A stretch of DNA of 64,000 bases from the NCBI GenBank assembly GCA_010645155.1, contig JAAGOF010000257.1, forward strand, positions 306,552-370,551. Direction: 5' to 3'. The first letter of the stretch is position 1, and each line of letters opens with the position of its first letter. Position numbers and translations under genes: made by a program. The notes under the pieces are model-generated. The model worked only from the letters and a program-made list of their open reading frames with translations. It searched no databases and was not told where the DNA came from. Shown piece by piece: positions 45,860 to 57,691 of this stretch. This DNA is from Tigriopus japonicus (taxonomy: Eukaryota > Arthropoda > Copepoda > Harpacticoida > Harpacticidae).

Positions 45860-48800
45860 GAAAAAGAAGACAAGACCTTCAATCAATGAAATAATCGTGG
45901 CACGAATTTCATTTATCCCTTGATATCCATTATCATTGAGTCTGGGACATTTTTTTGAACAAAGTCTTGCGTCAAGATTTGTTTTCCCACCAATTTAAGA
46001 AATTAGGTTGCATCCAAACACATACTCACGCACATCACGGATAAATTCAAGGAAACTTGGAACAATTCTAAAGTTCAGCGAATCACGTTCCTAAAGAAGG
46101 TGCCATTCCCTGATTGACGAATGGAGTTGAACTCGAAAAAAAGATAAATGACCCTTGATGACTTGCAAGTCCAAGCCAAACTGTCACAACTTCAAGTTGG
46201 GATTTCTGTGAATTCGATAGACATCGGGGTATCTTTTTCTCAAAATTTCCAACACCAAAACCCTTTAAGTGGATAGTCTAATTTCTTGCCCTCCTACCAC
46301 GTCCTTGCATGAACAATCACCCAGGGAAAGTTGGTCAGTTTCGCCTATTTCTTTCCCGGAATAAGTCATGTCAATCATTACCTTGGAATCACTCGTGTTC
46401 AAACAATTTGTCACTTGACGCAGATGCCTTTCATCTTAGCTTGGTAAACAACGTCTTCTGAGGGGAATGTTCACACCCTGAACGTCCGTACTTGACTGAG
46501 AGTCTCTCGTCAAATCCCCTTAACAAGTGGAAAGAGGAGTGAACTTTCGATCGAGAGCGAGCATTTCCATGCTTGAGACTTAAGGGCAGAAATCGCACTA
46601 CTACGTTCGTACGGCTACTCTATATTCGCTGGTTTGAGATATCATCCAAAACGAAGGGGGATGGTGGTGATAATAATGATCGTGATGGTGAGGACATTCA
46701 AGATCTTATGATTCTTTTTTTTGCAATCTCTGACGGACGGACACACCCCTGTAGATGGCATGTGAGATTGTCACTTGAACTCCTGAAAGATCAAGGGTTT
46801 ATGGATTGGTAACCAACTTGTTTCTCATTATTTCCTCTCTGTTACGGAGGAAAGAGTCAAGAACTATAACGATCCGATGGATCTCTTTAGCACTTGTATT
46901 GTACAAAGTTCCTTGTGCTACAGGTGAAAAATTAAAACATTTTAGTGCAATCTTTGTTGGGTATTAATGTCAATGGTATTGAAAATCACATTCTACAAGT
47001 AAAACGAGAAAAATATCAAAGAGAGGAACAGTTAGAGTATAGCAGAATAAAGTTTTGACCGGTCTTTCAAAAAACTCAAAGCAATCATTGACATGTTAAC
47101 TTGAGAAAAATCAGTCTTTTTTTCAAATTCAAGCACAGAAACAGGTTGTTATGCCGATCTAAAACAAAATAAAACCACCTGCGATCATATTCTTAATACA
47201 CTCATTTGTTCCATTTTAAGGCCCATTTCCAAGGTCATTCAATTGTTCATGAAAATAGATTATTTCAATGAATGACTAAAAAGGTCCAACTTACACTACA
47301 GTCCTTGTCAAAATTGGTTTAAAAACGTATTTTAAGTGGCAAAATGGTCAGGTTTGGGAATGGAGGAAAATGATTGGATCCATTTTGATTTTTTTGATTG
47401 GTTCAATTACGGTGCAATGACATGGAGTGTCTGTCTCGTTAGTAAAATAAGTCCTTTCTATAATGAAGATTAACCTTGTCATTTACAGTGCTCAATTTTC
47501 GAACAAAAATGAAATCATAAGGATATACCCTCAATATTTTTTGAGGTAGCGACAATTGCAAAAGAGTTTCAAACCCCCATAATTGCATAAGTCAAAGTGT
47601 AGCACTTCCATAAATCTTGAATAATCAGATACCAATCAATATAAAACATCACGTAAACCCATAACATGTCCCAAAAGCGTCCCCAATTAACCTTGAATCC
47701 ATCTCATGGTTTGGTCTCTTATGAAGCCATTTGACCATAACCCTGTCCTAGATAGAGTGATTGTGCACTCAACATGATCCGTCAGAAAATGTTCTCGCTT
47801 CTTTGGAGATAATACGTAGTGATAATGGTGGTGGTGGTGGTTCCCGTTAATTTCCCTCGAATCGAGATTCCTTCTTTCTTCTTCCATTTCATGAGGATCT
47901 TGGTCCTTCCTTTGTTCTTTGGTCATTTCATTCTCATTCCTGAAGATGATTGCATCGCAACCAAGTCGCATGAGACAAAAGTGGTTATCTTCCAATCATT
48001 CTTTACAACTCTATTAGAGCGGGTTCAAGGATCCAAGCTCAGTAGATGTTCTTTACCAATTGACTTGGGGTGCAACCATAATTGATCAGCAAAACTCAAA
48101 ACAATAATTCCTTCCCATCTCTAGAAATTCTTTTTCATGAAAGTGATTTAGAATTCATGACAGGCCTGAGGCCTCAATGGCAATGAAGATTTTCGAAATC
48201 GCCCGGATTCCAAACCACTTTTTCAGAGCGGCCCAAAACGAGTGGTCCATGTTTTAAGGGGCTTTATTGCCCGTGTTTGTCTTGCATCCTCCACCTACTT
48301 TCACCTTCGACCGAAGACAAAGCACCTGAGGTTTTTTTTCATCATGAGGAACACTGCCAAAAATGTACCTGCCCATCTCAAAGGGTTATTGACACTCATC
48401 GGGATAAGTGGCCAAGTGGTTGGCAAATTCCCAAAATGATTTGCAACTCTGTGGGCAGCATTTCGGGACTTGACTTTGTGAGTCAATGCCCATGAGTTGA
48501 GAAATATTGGCCAAGAGAATGAGTGGCCAAATTGCCTTCGGCATGAGAATCAGTGATGAATTTTGAAGTTTTGAGATCACCTCCTCCGGTTTTTTCGGCA
48601 TCTTAATTTAGCGTCTTTTGGCGGGATTACTAAATAGAGATCCCTTGCAAGGCAATCCTGATTAGATGAAATCGATGATAGTCCTCAAGCCTTCGGCTAA
48701 ATATTGTGTACTCCTTTTAAGACACGCGGTCACCTCGGACCGTCCACATTTAACTTGTGGAAAAAGTTTCTCACAGACGAACTTTTGTCCCTAAAAGATA

Positions 48801-49039
48801 AGTCTTAGCATAAGACGCTTTTCGTTTTAATGAAGGTCATATCGATTATTTTCGAAAATGAATCACCAACTTTTTCAGGAGGGACTTTAAGAATGGCATG
48901 GCATTTAACCACCATTTCTCAAATTTCCTTGTGTAACTAATTGCTTCTTTGCGTATTACAGTCATAAGTGGGGTTAAAAATAATAATGTCTATTAGTAGC
49001 AACATTATTCGTTGATAAGTGCAAATTTTATAAAGAGAC
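45860..49039. other. Intergenic region without a firm gene
   Basis: Sequence upstream of the 805-aa gene. It includes short GGTGGT-rich runs (about 46660-46700 and 47825-47845) but no recognisable domain. One small frame at 48386-48601 (minus) is listed separately. The promoter of the 805-aa gene must lie at the left but has no clear TATA box. Confidence 0.35.
48386..48601 (-). CDS. Doubtful small ORF, 71 codons, signal-peptide-like
   Basis: ATG at 48601 opens MPKKPEEVISKLQNSSLILM. A second in-frame ATG starts MPKAIWPLILLANISQLMGI, which resembles a signal peptide. It would leave a roughly 30-residue mature peptide with four cysteines (KCCPQSCKSF... DEC). Nothing else supports it: there are no clear promoter, splice sites or poly(A) signal. 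It may be chance. Confidence 0.2.
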   Translation of the reverse strand: MPKKPEEVISKLQNSSLILMPKAIWPLILLANISQLMGIDSQSQVPKCCPQSCKSFWEFANHLATYPDECQ

Positions 49040-49047
49040 GTGATCAC

Positions 49048-49926
49048 TAGAGATGTCGCATTGACGCAAAATGTTTTTTTACACTTTTCACAATTTATTT
49101 GCACTTTTTGCACTTTTTGCCATTTTTGGACTAAAATTCCAAAAGTACTTGAAATACTCATTTTTAACTTATTTTTTTAACATATTTTTTTTTTAATCTG
49201 AAGTCAGAGATTCAATTTTCTTGAATTTCTCTGTTGTGCTTGACATCTACAAACATTCACATACGAACACAAACACAAGCATAGAGAAACCAAAATATCA
49301 GTTCTTTCTTGATCCAGAAAAATCTCTCGTGATCGCTACCACCAGATTGGCAAAGGCAATGAAAAACAACAATTTCCTCCTCGAACTTATCGTTGCATAT
49401 GGCTTTGGAACCTGGTTTTTGAAGGTGTTTTTTGTCGATATCGTCCAGCACTTGAGCCGCTACCAAAATCGTAATTGGTTTAACTTCAAAGTGAGTGACG
49501 AGGAGAAAAAAAGCTCTCCTTGGATTTGCATGTGTTTCTCTCAGCTCATCATGGAGATCTTTCTACGAGATCCGACGTTTTCAGAGTTGCCACTCAAAAG
49601 TAGGTCCAACAAACAAATAAGAGGCGTGTTTGGCTTCAAAATAGCTGTTTTTGTGGACGAGATTATCAATTCCATTCAGACTTGGGATTGGATTTGGGAA
49701 GGTAGCTTAAGGAATCAACCGTCGGAGGGAATATAATCTCCTTGAGGAACTCCTCCTTCTAGTGTAGTGGGAAAGTGTGAGTGAGATCGTAAGTGTAAGT
49801 ATGCGTGTGAATGAATGTACTAAAAAAAATTTTTATTTGCACTTTTTATTTGCGTTTTTTCCTGTTTTTTTTGCACTTTTAGTAGCACTTTTTGCACTTT
49901 TTATTTGCACCAAAATGACACCTCTA
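49048..49926. mobile_element. hAT-type element, 879 bp, carrying a 171-codon ORF
   Basis: The ends TAGAGATGTC and GACACCTCTA are inverted repeats, flanked by the exact 8-bp duplication GTGATCAC (49040-49047 and 49927-49934). Both subterminal regions carry repeated TTTGCACTTTTTGCACTTTT motifs. The interior (49200-49740) is less AT-rich and holds an open frame of 171 codons on plus (49221-49736) and a shorter one on minus (49257-49466). Neither shows hAT transposase motifs that I know. The interior may be captured host DNA or a decayed transposase. Confidence 0.75.
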
Positions 49927-49934
49927 GTGATCAC

Positions 49935-52900
49935 AATACTTTTTTTCGATCAGGAGCATAAATAAGTATTCATCTATTAAAAAGTTGTTTCAATATGAAA
50001 GACAAAAAAACTGGATATAATTATGCGGGCGGTACTAATATCTCTTGATATAAAACAAAGAGTTGAACCGCGTACATAACAGCTCTTAATGTAAGAATGA
50101 TGAATAAATTAAGAGTAAGCAACGAAATTATTGAATATCCAGATTTGATCGCACAATACTCCAACCGGTATTAACGAAAATCACTTCAAGATTTCCAACC
50201 AAGATTTTTGGACCCCCAGAATAAAACATTGTGAATTAAATATAAATATTTGCTCTTCCTCGGTTTTTCATCTCTCTTATGAACTAACCTAAGGTCCGAG
50301 CGAGAAAGAGAGTTTTCCCTGAAGCGGTTCAAAGCAAACAAACATCCATTCAAGAAAACGATTGCCATAGTTCACTTTGGTAGAAAACGAAACTTAACGA
50401 GGACCTGAGGAGGTGGCAAGATTGTGGATCGATGGCCAGATTTAGCATTATGATGAGAATTACGTGATGCATTCATCCACCTCGTCCGCTCCACAATTCA
50501 AACATTGGTAAGAAGAGAAATGACTAGTCCTACATCCTCTGGAAGGAAACGGGATTGCATTGCAATTTCCCCGAGATACAAATCAAGTAGATCTGACTCG
50601 GAGCGGGTTGCAGTTAGATCTCAAAAGGAGGAAGGAGGAATAACATCGAAATTTATTCTTATGGCTCCAACTTGAAACAATGCGCTGGAAGTAGTGCAGT
50701 GTAAATTAATTTACTATCTCTATCATGTACTGCACATAAAGATGATTGAAAGCGATTGCGGTGTACAGGTAAACGTTTGAATAAAAGCTTATTCAATAAC
50801 TATACAAATATTGAACCTGGGTTGTATCAGAATTTCAGGTTAGTTTTAGAATTACTTAAACAAACGATTGGATTCATGACTGAATATTATTGACTTATAA
50901 ACAAGTGGAAACATGTTCTTGCCATGAGACAGTTCAAAAGGTTTAATGAAAGAAAACACTTTAAAAAATTTACAGCATAACCAGATTTCAGAATAAACGA
51001 CCATTAGAGTTCTGTGAATAGATGGCGAATGTTCTATCTTGCTCTACGGATTTCTAGAAATTCATGTTTCACATTTCATTAAAGCAAAAAGCAATCAAAA
51101 TATTTATACCGCTTGTGCCAGCTGTTATTGCGACGGTCTTGATGGTGTTATTGGACTTTTTCATTCTTGCCAAAAATCGTCAAAAGTGAACACTGTCAAG
51201 ATTGTCTTCAAAGAATGTGTGCTCGGTACTTTTGACAATGACGATGAATTGACAGATCATTCTGAGGTAAATTGATGTCTTCTACCTAAAGCATTAGACA
51301 ACTGAAAATACAATGAAAAACTTCAAATGTCACAGAATACGAGCTGTCAATCGTAAGCTTTCTCCACACTAGGGCCCTTAAAATCAAATGTTGTTTTGGC
51401 AAATCCAGTTTTCAATCAAACTAGATCATTTCAGAAAACTTTACCAGGGCTTTTCTTTTACAATATTAGTCCCATATGTATCAGGTGAGACCAAAAAACA
51501 CAGTTTCAAATGTGTGTTTTGGTTTTTAAGAGTTGACTACTGGATGGTTCAAAAGAAACGGAACAACAAACAATTTAATCTATAACTCGATATTGAAACC
51601 ATCAATTAACCTCATCTTCATTGCATATGATTGGCTAAGCAATTTACTTAACGAGCCGAAAAAAAACCAATTCCATTTTGGTTCATTATGAAAGCGACAA
51701 CGATTTTTCTCGTGAAGGATCATTGTTGAAAACAAATTCGTGATTCAGACTACTTTCTCCCTCCCGAAATTTGGCTAAAATCGAAAATAATGTGACATAG
51801 AGCAAACAAAAGCACTTGCATCCTCATGATTATTGCCTGTCAAATGTTTTTGAGCTTTTTTCATTTTTTTGTGAGATCAGTCTCTTCCGATTTATGGGTA
51901 TGATTTTTTATAAATCACCAGGCAAAAGTTCGTAAAACACGAATTGAAACCGTAGTCGTTCAAATTTTGAGAATCGATTGAAAAATGGGACCACAACTTG
52001 ACGAAAGATCTGAAATTAACACCGTGCTTCACAGAAATTCCATGTTGTTTGGGCATAAATAGATTTTGCCTGTCAATCTCTGCCTTAAGGTCTCTAGGTA
52101 CATTCAAAATGTACAGCTATAGACTGCAGAATAGCGCAAGGAAGGTGTAGTCAAAAAATAAGAAGGGCCAAGTCGAAATAAACAGGCGAGAGAAAAAACT
52201 TTGAAAATCGAAAGCTCAACTTCATCAGGATGTAATTTAGGAGCAAGGGAGAGAACATGGATGAATCTTGTACAAGAAAATTTAAATAGATTCCCCTCAA
52301 ATAACCATTACATGTTCCCACCATTGTGGTCGATTCTCTGGAACATGAAATGGTTATTGGTAATTGGTGACCCCATCTTACACCCTTGTGCCAAAAAAGC
52401 TTGCCCAAAGACAAAGTCACATCACTACAAAATTTACAAAGAAGAAGTACTCTGGTTTGTTATTGAACTTCGTCAGAATCAGCTGAATGTTCAGCTGAAT
52501 GCTCTTGACCAATCACCAACGTGAATCATCGGCACCGTGTGTTTGCCTACGACGGCCAATATCTATCTCAGGGTATCTAGATCTACCCTCATTAATAAAG
52601 GAGGTTTGTAGTGCTCGATCTAGTTCGGTAAGAACTTGGACGCGAGACTTAGTCAGGAATAAGGAGAATGCATATAAGGATGGAACAAGTGATCAACTGT
52701 TGACCTAGTGGTCGAACCACTGGTCAACAATTGTCAGAAGACTGCTATTTATTCAGTAGGAACATGGTCTTATATAGTCAAATAAGGTGCAGCCAACTGT
52801 ACTTGCATAATGCGATGAGTCGCATCTTATTGGAACATTGAGTCCTTTTTACATCGTAGGATGGCTTTCTCATGATGGTACTTTGGTTCGTATACAGGTT

Positions 52901-53655
52901 TATGTGCCATACCTGTGCTCATCCTTGAAGACAAGGGTACCAATTCCCGGCAAACATTCCGTTAACTCTCTGTAGCAATGTGACTAATATTAAAGAAATT
53001 AATGAGTTACAAATTCTATTTCCTTTCCGCTTGGCAGTTGCGGTACTGTATTAATGTAATGTTTGTAAAAGTAAATGCGAAATCGGGGGGAAAACCACAA
53101 GAAATCCCAAAACATCACTCCAGCGGGAAAAAGTAACATCTTAACTAAAATTGGGCAATCACCTTCGGTATTAGTTTTGCTTGACAGGTCCATCCATTTT
53201 CCTTGTTCATATATTTAGCTAACGTCAATGTTAATCATGAAATCTAATTTGATGTGTCTTATCAGCATGTGGCTTAAGGACAACTATTTCATTTTGGATA
53301 AAAATATTTAATCTTTGCCATGACAAGGCTTATTAGTCCTGTCTGGAGCTCTCAAGTAGGGAGTGAAATCATGCAATGTGACCTCTCACGGGCGCAGGCG
53401 GTCAAACCTAAGAAGCAAAATTTCACTACAATAGCGTCTTTGAAATGAGGACCTTGACAAGATTAGCAATTGACCATTGGCGATGTTTAGACAGCGGATC
53501 TGAATCTTAAATAATTGAAGAAATTGATATTCAACGTATCCATTTTGTCCATTTATGAATACTCTTTGATGCTTCAGTGCTCAGCTTTGCTCAATAAAAA
53601 ACAATAAAATCTTGTATAACTCAAGAAATCAGGTTACACATCGTCTTTTTCACAG
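49935..53655. other. Intergenic region without a supported gene
   Basis: About 3.7 kb of mixed, mostly AT-rich DNA. At 52698-52729 there is a near-perfect inverted repeat (see the separate entry). Short frames around 52200-52700 are not protein-like. Nothing else is recognisable. Confidence 0.35.
52698..52729. repeat. Near-perfect 32-bp inverted repeat
   Basis: TGTTGACCTAGTGGT and ACCACTGGTCAACA pair over 14 bp with a single unpaired T, around a CGA loop. TGTTGACC is also how many LTRs begin, but no second LTR copy exists in the window. Confidence 0.5.
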
Positions 53656-53661
53656 TTTATT
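53656..53661 (-). other. Polyadenylation signal AATAAA of MGST3 copy A
   Basis: AATAAA on the minus strand lies about 30 nt downstream of the stop codon at 53691. Confidence 0.6.
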
Positions 53662-53690
53662 TGATTGTACATATTGTTTTCCAATCATAA

Positions 53691-54116
53691 TTAAAACCAC
53701 CCCAATAGACCGACTCCGGTTCCCACAGACATAACAAACAGTGGGAATTGTCCCAAAAGCATACTGATAAGGGCACCGGGCATTCGCTTGCCCGGTTCAC
53801 CACTTGAGTAACCCAAAGTGTAGACCACTCTGCCCACAACCCAAGCGGCACCAGCCATGGCTCCATAACAGGGGAATCGGACACCAGCCAAAAGCAACGT
53901 GACCAGGAAGAATGGCAACTGTTCCAAAGTGTTTTGGTGAGCTCTTTGGTAGCAGTTGAAGATAGGGTGCTTGTCTGAATACATCTCTGGGTAGTTAATG
54001 TTCAGCTTCCTGCGAAGGCCACCAATCCGCATACTTTGCCACATGTTGATCACAAATGTGGATGAAGCCACCAAGGCCACATATCCGTATTGTTGGGTTA
54101 ATTGATACACAGGCAT
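53691..54116 (-). CDS. MGST3: Microsomal glutathione S-transferase 3, copy A
   Basis: A 141-aa intronless ORF from ATG 54116 to TAA 53691. It is a MAPEG-family membrane protein with about four hydrophobic helices (YGYVALVASSTFVINMW; FFLVTLLLAGV; MAGAAWVVGRVVYTLGY; LFVMSVGTGVGLLGW). The conserved glutathione-site motif is intact: FNCYQRAHQNTLEQLPFF, compare FNC-QRAHQNTLE in vertebrate MGST3. YTLGYSSGEPGKR matches the family loop. MGST3 acts in the ER membrane as a glutathione transferase/peroxidase on lipid peroxides and can make leukotriene C4 in mammals. The frame stays open upstream without ATG. Copy B lies 3.2 kb upstream in the same orientation. Confidence 0.95.
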   Translation of the reverse strand: MPVYQLTQQYGYVALVASSTFVINMWQSMRIGGLRRKLNINYPEMYSDKHPIFNCYQRAHQNTLEQLPFFLVTLLLAGVRFPCYGAMAGAAWVVGRVVYTLGYSSGEPGKRMPGALISMLLGQFPLFVMSVGTGVGLLGWF

Positions 54117-54784
54117 TTTAGATTGTTGTAAGAAGGTTGTTTTGGGTTCAACTTGTCGTGGAGGACTGTGATGTTGATAACGTGCTGAACTCAAGGTAAG
54201 CAGAGAGCTTAGGTCAAAGAGGACGTACTCTGGTACACTTTGAGACCTGGATAGAGCAGATTACAACGAAACAGGAGGACCTGTGCCACAGAATACAGTA
54301 ATACGTGACAGAAAGACAACTTCTCAATCTCGTTTTCCGCCTCCACTACTATAACCTGCCACAATCAAATGTGGATATAGGAATGTAAGAGAATGACTCT
54401 TGAGATCAGGATACCTTTCCACTACTTTCAATGTGTCTCTTGGTTTAAGAGTAATGTTACTGTTGACCGGCAATATTCTTATTTACGGCTTTGACTGTAC
54501 TCATTTATGGCAGGATTTTATGCTCTCAAGGCCGGTTGATCGTGTTTCTTAACCCCTTTATATTTCGTATGTTATAGTTCAACCATACATGGTTTGAGCT
54601 TAGAAAGGAGTCAAAGAAGGACATTCTTTCTTCCTATCATTGTGGTAATTGGAAACTTTGATTTCAACCTATTTAGTGGATTCCTTTATAAATAAGTCCA
54701 GATTGGTCACTTTGTGATTACGTGTTGTAATTCTTAATTGAATTGTTGGTTTGTGTCAGAAAAGGAATAAATTCCTCTTTCCAG

Positions 54785-55029
54785 GGAGGAGACGTGGTGT
54801 CGTGGTTAGCGCAGTTTCCTATAGTGAGAGAGGTCCTAGGTTCGATTCTCCTCCCCGACCTTTCCCAAGGAAACTTTTAGACGCTATTCCACACCCATAG
54901 ACGGAGAACCAATCTTATATTGGACAAGAGATTGCCTATCGGAAAAGTTGGACAATGCGATGGCTGGCGTCGCTGACCGGGCGAGGATCAAACCTCCGAC
55001 CCTAGCAACCACAATTCAAAAAAAGAAAA
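54785..55029 (+). mobile_element. tRNA-derived SINE, copy 1
   Basis: The head GACGTGGTGTCGTGGTTAGC resembles a tRNA A-box region and is followed by a B box, GGTTCGATTC, at 54839-54848. A body of about 170 bp follows and then an A-rich tail (AAAAAAAGAAAAA, 55018-55030). The body recurs in reverse orientation at 63864-64000. This is a complete SINE by structure. Near its 3' end a GGTTTGATCC sequence on the minus strand gives a second B-box-like motif. No clear target duplication. Confidence 0.75.
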
Positions 55030-55404
55030 ATCTGACTTTTACACTCATTCTAATGATTGTTTTTGAAAAATTCCAATTTTAGTTATTGCGGAGTCATTAT
55101 CTATGTCTGATTTTAACAAAGAAATCACCAGGCACCAGGAATTTCAACCACAATTTCATCAATGCTTGCTTGACTTGGAGAAAAAGGAGTTGTTTTAAAA
55201 CATAAGTAAACAGTTGGTTTGAGTTTTTTTTCTAAAATACAATTGACAAGAAAAAATGCTTCAACATGGTCAAATTGATGATGGTTTTTTAGATTTCAGA
55301 AATTCACCCAATTTAGCCCCAATCTGTCTGGTGGAAAAGTCGCCAAAAATGGTGTTTATCACAACAGAACGGGACCCTAATACAAGCATGAAAATGATTT
55401 AAAC

Positions 55405-55636
55405 CAGGGATTAGCAACTGGTGGGCCCACATGTGGTCCTTGGTGGGCCCACAACCTATGGGGAGAATGTAAAATAGTGGGCCAGTGAACATCCATAGTG
55501 CTGTGCTTGTGGGCCGAAAGGTCTTTGATAATAGATTTGAGGGCCCATGAACCTGCCAGGATCTGTTTTGAGAGCTCCTGACTTTACAAAGTGAAATTTG
55601 GTGGGCACTAACCCAAAAGTTGTTGCCATCCCCTGA
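55405..55636. mobile_element. Short hAT-type element, GTGGGCCCAC family, copy 1
   Basis: The ends CAGGGATTAGCAACTGGTGG and, from the other strand, CAGGGGATGGCAACAACTTT are inverted repeats. Flanks ATTTAAAC and ATCTGAAC match in 6 of 8 positions, a decayed 8-bp target duplication. The interior is rich in GGGCCCAC. A related, reversed copy is at 57989-58222. Confidence 0.65.
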
Positions 55637-56056
55637 TCTGAACTCATTTCAACCACTAACGAACAATAAAATCTGATTTATTCTTCTAATTATGTTTCTC
55701 CAAAGGTTCAGTATACTCTTTTACAAAATAAAAGAGCTTTGCCTATCCCATTCAAGAATGGCATCTTTTGGCCTTATGTTTGCGAGGATCTAATTTATTC
55801 AATCAAGAAATAATGGCGAATGATCAAATGATTTTTTGATCCAGGTACAACTTTAAATGAGGGAATCACTGTAAATGATTACAGTGAGCATGAGTAAGAG
55901 TGGGGGCATCCACACTCCCAACCTCGCATTTCTATGCCAATATCTCAACTGAGCTTCACCAAAATATCAATCTTAAGCCCTCAATGTCAAACAAAACTGT
56001 GTAAACATTAAAGCTCGTAGTAATAAACAAAAAAGAGATTTTCGTACTGTTATCAT

Positions 56057-56699
56057 TAGGGACAGGAAGTTTAGACGAATAAAACTGTCAAATTAAACGA
56101 ATAAAGACAAATAGAATTGCCTGAAACTACTCCCACGCAATAGACGAATAGGTCCTTTTTGACGGGACTGTTTGTGTTAAAACGAAGAAATCTAAAAAAA
56201 TTAAAGTAAGAAGCACCTGATGGGCAAGAATTAGTCAGTAGAACAAATGTCAAATAAAAACCAAGAGCTCAAAAAAGCCTCTTTTTCAGGGACGTTTTCA
56301 GTAGAGCTAAACTTAAAATCAGATTTCCAAATACATTAATCGTTCTGATGGCCAGAGAGTTTTTTCAACCCAATAGATTTTTTTCTTTTTGTGTCTGTCG
56401 AGCAACTCTTCGAGTACGTGTTGATTTATCTGTATGTGAAACAACGTGAAATGCACGCAGAAATAATAAAAAAGGTTGAAGGTGTGGCGTTGACCTTTCT
56501 TCAAAGTTTTTATTTGCTTGGAAAGTCAAAAAAAAATCGCTTAAAGAGCTTGAAATCCAAGAAAATCCAAAAAATCCAAAGTTTTTGGCCAATTAGACGA
56601 GAAAAGACTAATAAAATTACCCAATTAGACGAAAAAAATTCGCGACGTATACAGGTCAAAAAGACGAATCAGTTTATTCGTCTAAAGTTCCTGTCCCTA
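56057..56699. mobile_element. hAT-type element, 643 bp, TAGACGAA subterminal repeats
   Basis: The ends TAGGGACAGGAAGTTTAGAC and, inverted, TAGGGACAGGAACTTTAGAC differ by one base. They are flanked by the exact 8-bp duplication GTTATCAT (56049-56056 and 56700-56707). TAGACGAA-like motifs recur six or more times near both ends, as expected for transposase-binding repeats. No transposase ORF is present. Confidence 0.85.
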
Positions 56700-57265
56700 G
56701 TTATCATACTAATCCTCAAACTTCCACGTACAGCATACCTTCCGCTTTTTGTATAGTTCTCCTCTTAATAAAGTTCAGCCTGTTTCAAGAACATTTGGTT
56801 ATAACAAAACTTAGTCTGTTTTAGTTAATTAAACCGAGTTAGATAAACAAAGGCCTCCATGTTTTACGTTCTCCTTGACTTGAAAGCCTGTTGGTCAAGA
56901 TGTTCCAGTGATGCACTTTTTGTATGAAAAAGACTTTGATTTTGAACAAAAAATCGAAATATTATCTCGTTTTCCTTTTATACATACCGTATTTTGACAG
57001 GAATTTTGCCCCTCTTTCGTAAAGAAGCTCATGGGAAAGAAGCGTCGACACAGGCACGTTATTTGGCATTTTCCAGTTTTTTCAAAACTTTGAATTTTCA
57101 AAGCTTTATGATACAGCCACCGTCGCTAGTGTTCTGACGACGCTTCTTTCACATGAGCTTCTGTACTCTTTTGTATAAAAATAATCACATTCAGAATTTT
57201 TAAGCCTTTTTCATTACAGTTTTTGACAATTACAAAGGTAGTGGTACCCTCTGATCAACAACACA

Positions 57266-57691
57266 TCAAAACCATCCCAAGAGACCGGCTCCAGTTCCCA
57301 CCGACATCATGACCAGAGGTACTTGACCCAAAAAGTAGGAGAAAAGAGCAGCTGGCATGCGATGATCAGGATTGCTATTTGAATAGCCCAAAGTGAAGAG
57401 CACTTTTCCCACCACCCAAAAAGCACCAGCTATGGCTCCAAAGCACGGGAATCGAATCCCAGCCAAAAACAGCGTGGCTAGAAAGAATGACGAATGTTCC
57501 ACGGTATTTTGGCGAGCTCGTTGATAGCACTTGGAGGTGAAATGGTGGTCAAATGGTATCTGTGGGTTTGTTGCTCTTAACTCCTTGGATAAGCCACTAA
57601 TCCGCATGCTTTGCCACATGTTGAGCACAAATGTGGAAGAAGCCACCAATGCAACATAACCATGTTGTTCAGTCAACTTATACACAGGCAT
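57266..57691 (-). CDS. MGST3: Microsomal glutathione S-transferase 3, copy B (diverged)
   Basis: A 141-aa intronless ORF from ATG 57691 to TGA 57266. It is co-linear with copy A without gaps and shares the start MPVYKLTEQHGYVALVASST and the end MSVGTGAGLLGWF. The hydrophobic segments are conserved, but the glutathione-site motif is altered. Copy A reads FNCYQRAHQNTLEQLPF; copy B reads SKCYQRARQNTVEHSSF, so the Asn, the His of RAHQN and the Pro are replaced. The membrane topology looks intact, while catalysis could be changed or lost. The open frame and conserved ends argue against a pseudogene. No AATAAA was found nearby. Confidence 0.92.
   Translation of the reverse strand: MPVYKLTEQHGYVALVASSTFVLNMWQSMRISGLSKELRATNPQIPFDHHFTSKCYQRARQNTVEHSSFFLATLFLAGIRFPCFGAIAGAFWVVGKVLFTLGYSNSNPDHRMPAALFSYFLGQVPLVMMSVGTGAGLLGWF

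Larger units (their letters stand above)
54300..57265. other. Spacer between the two MGST3 copies
   Basis: This stretch contains a SINE (54785-55029), a short hAT-type element (55405-55636) and a longer one (56057-56699). It also has an inverted pair of GACGCTTCTTTCCCATGAGC-like segments at about 57018-57055 and 57128-57162. No additional gene is seen. Confidence 0.5.

Noticed and set aside
45844..45882. Upstream extension of the 805-aa protein
   Set aside because: The first codon of the extension is TTG, not ATG, and a TTTTTCCAG acceptor-like sequence lies in it. ATG 45843 gives a clean signal peptide.
52499..53000. Complete LTR retrotransposon starting at TGTTGACC
   Set aside because: No second LTR copy, no PBS or PPT and no gag/pol frame nearby.
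54791..54860. Functional tRNA gene
   Set aside because: A tRNA-like head only: no proper acceptor stem, and the repeat body recurs elsewhere, so it is a SINE.
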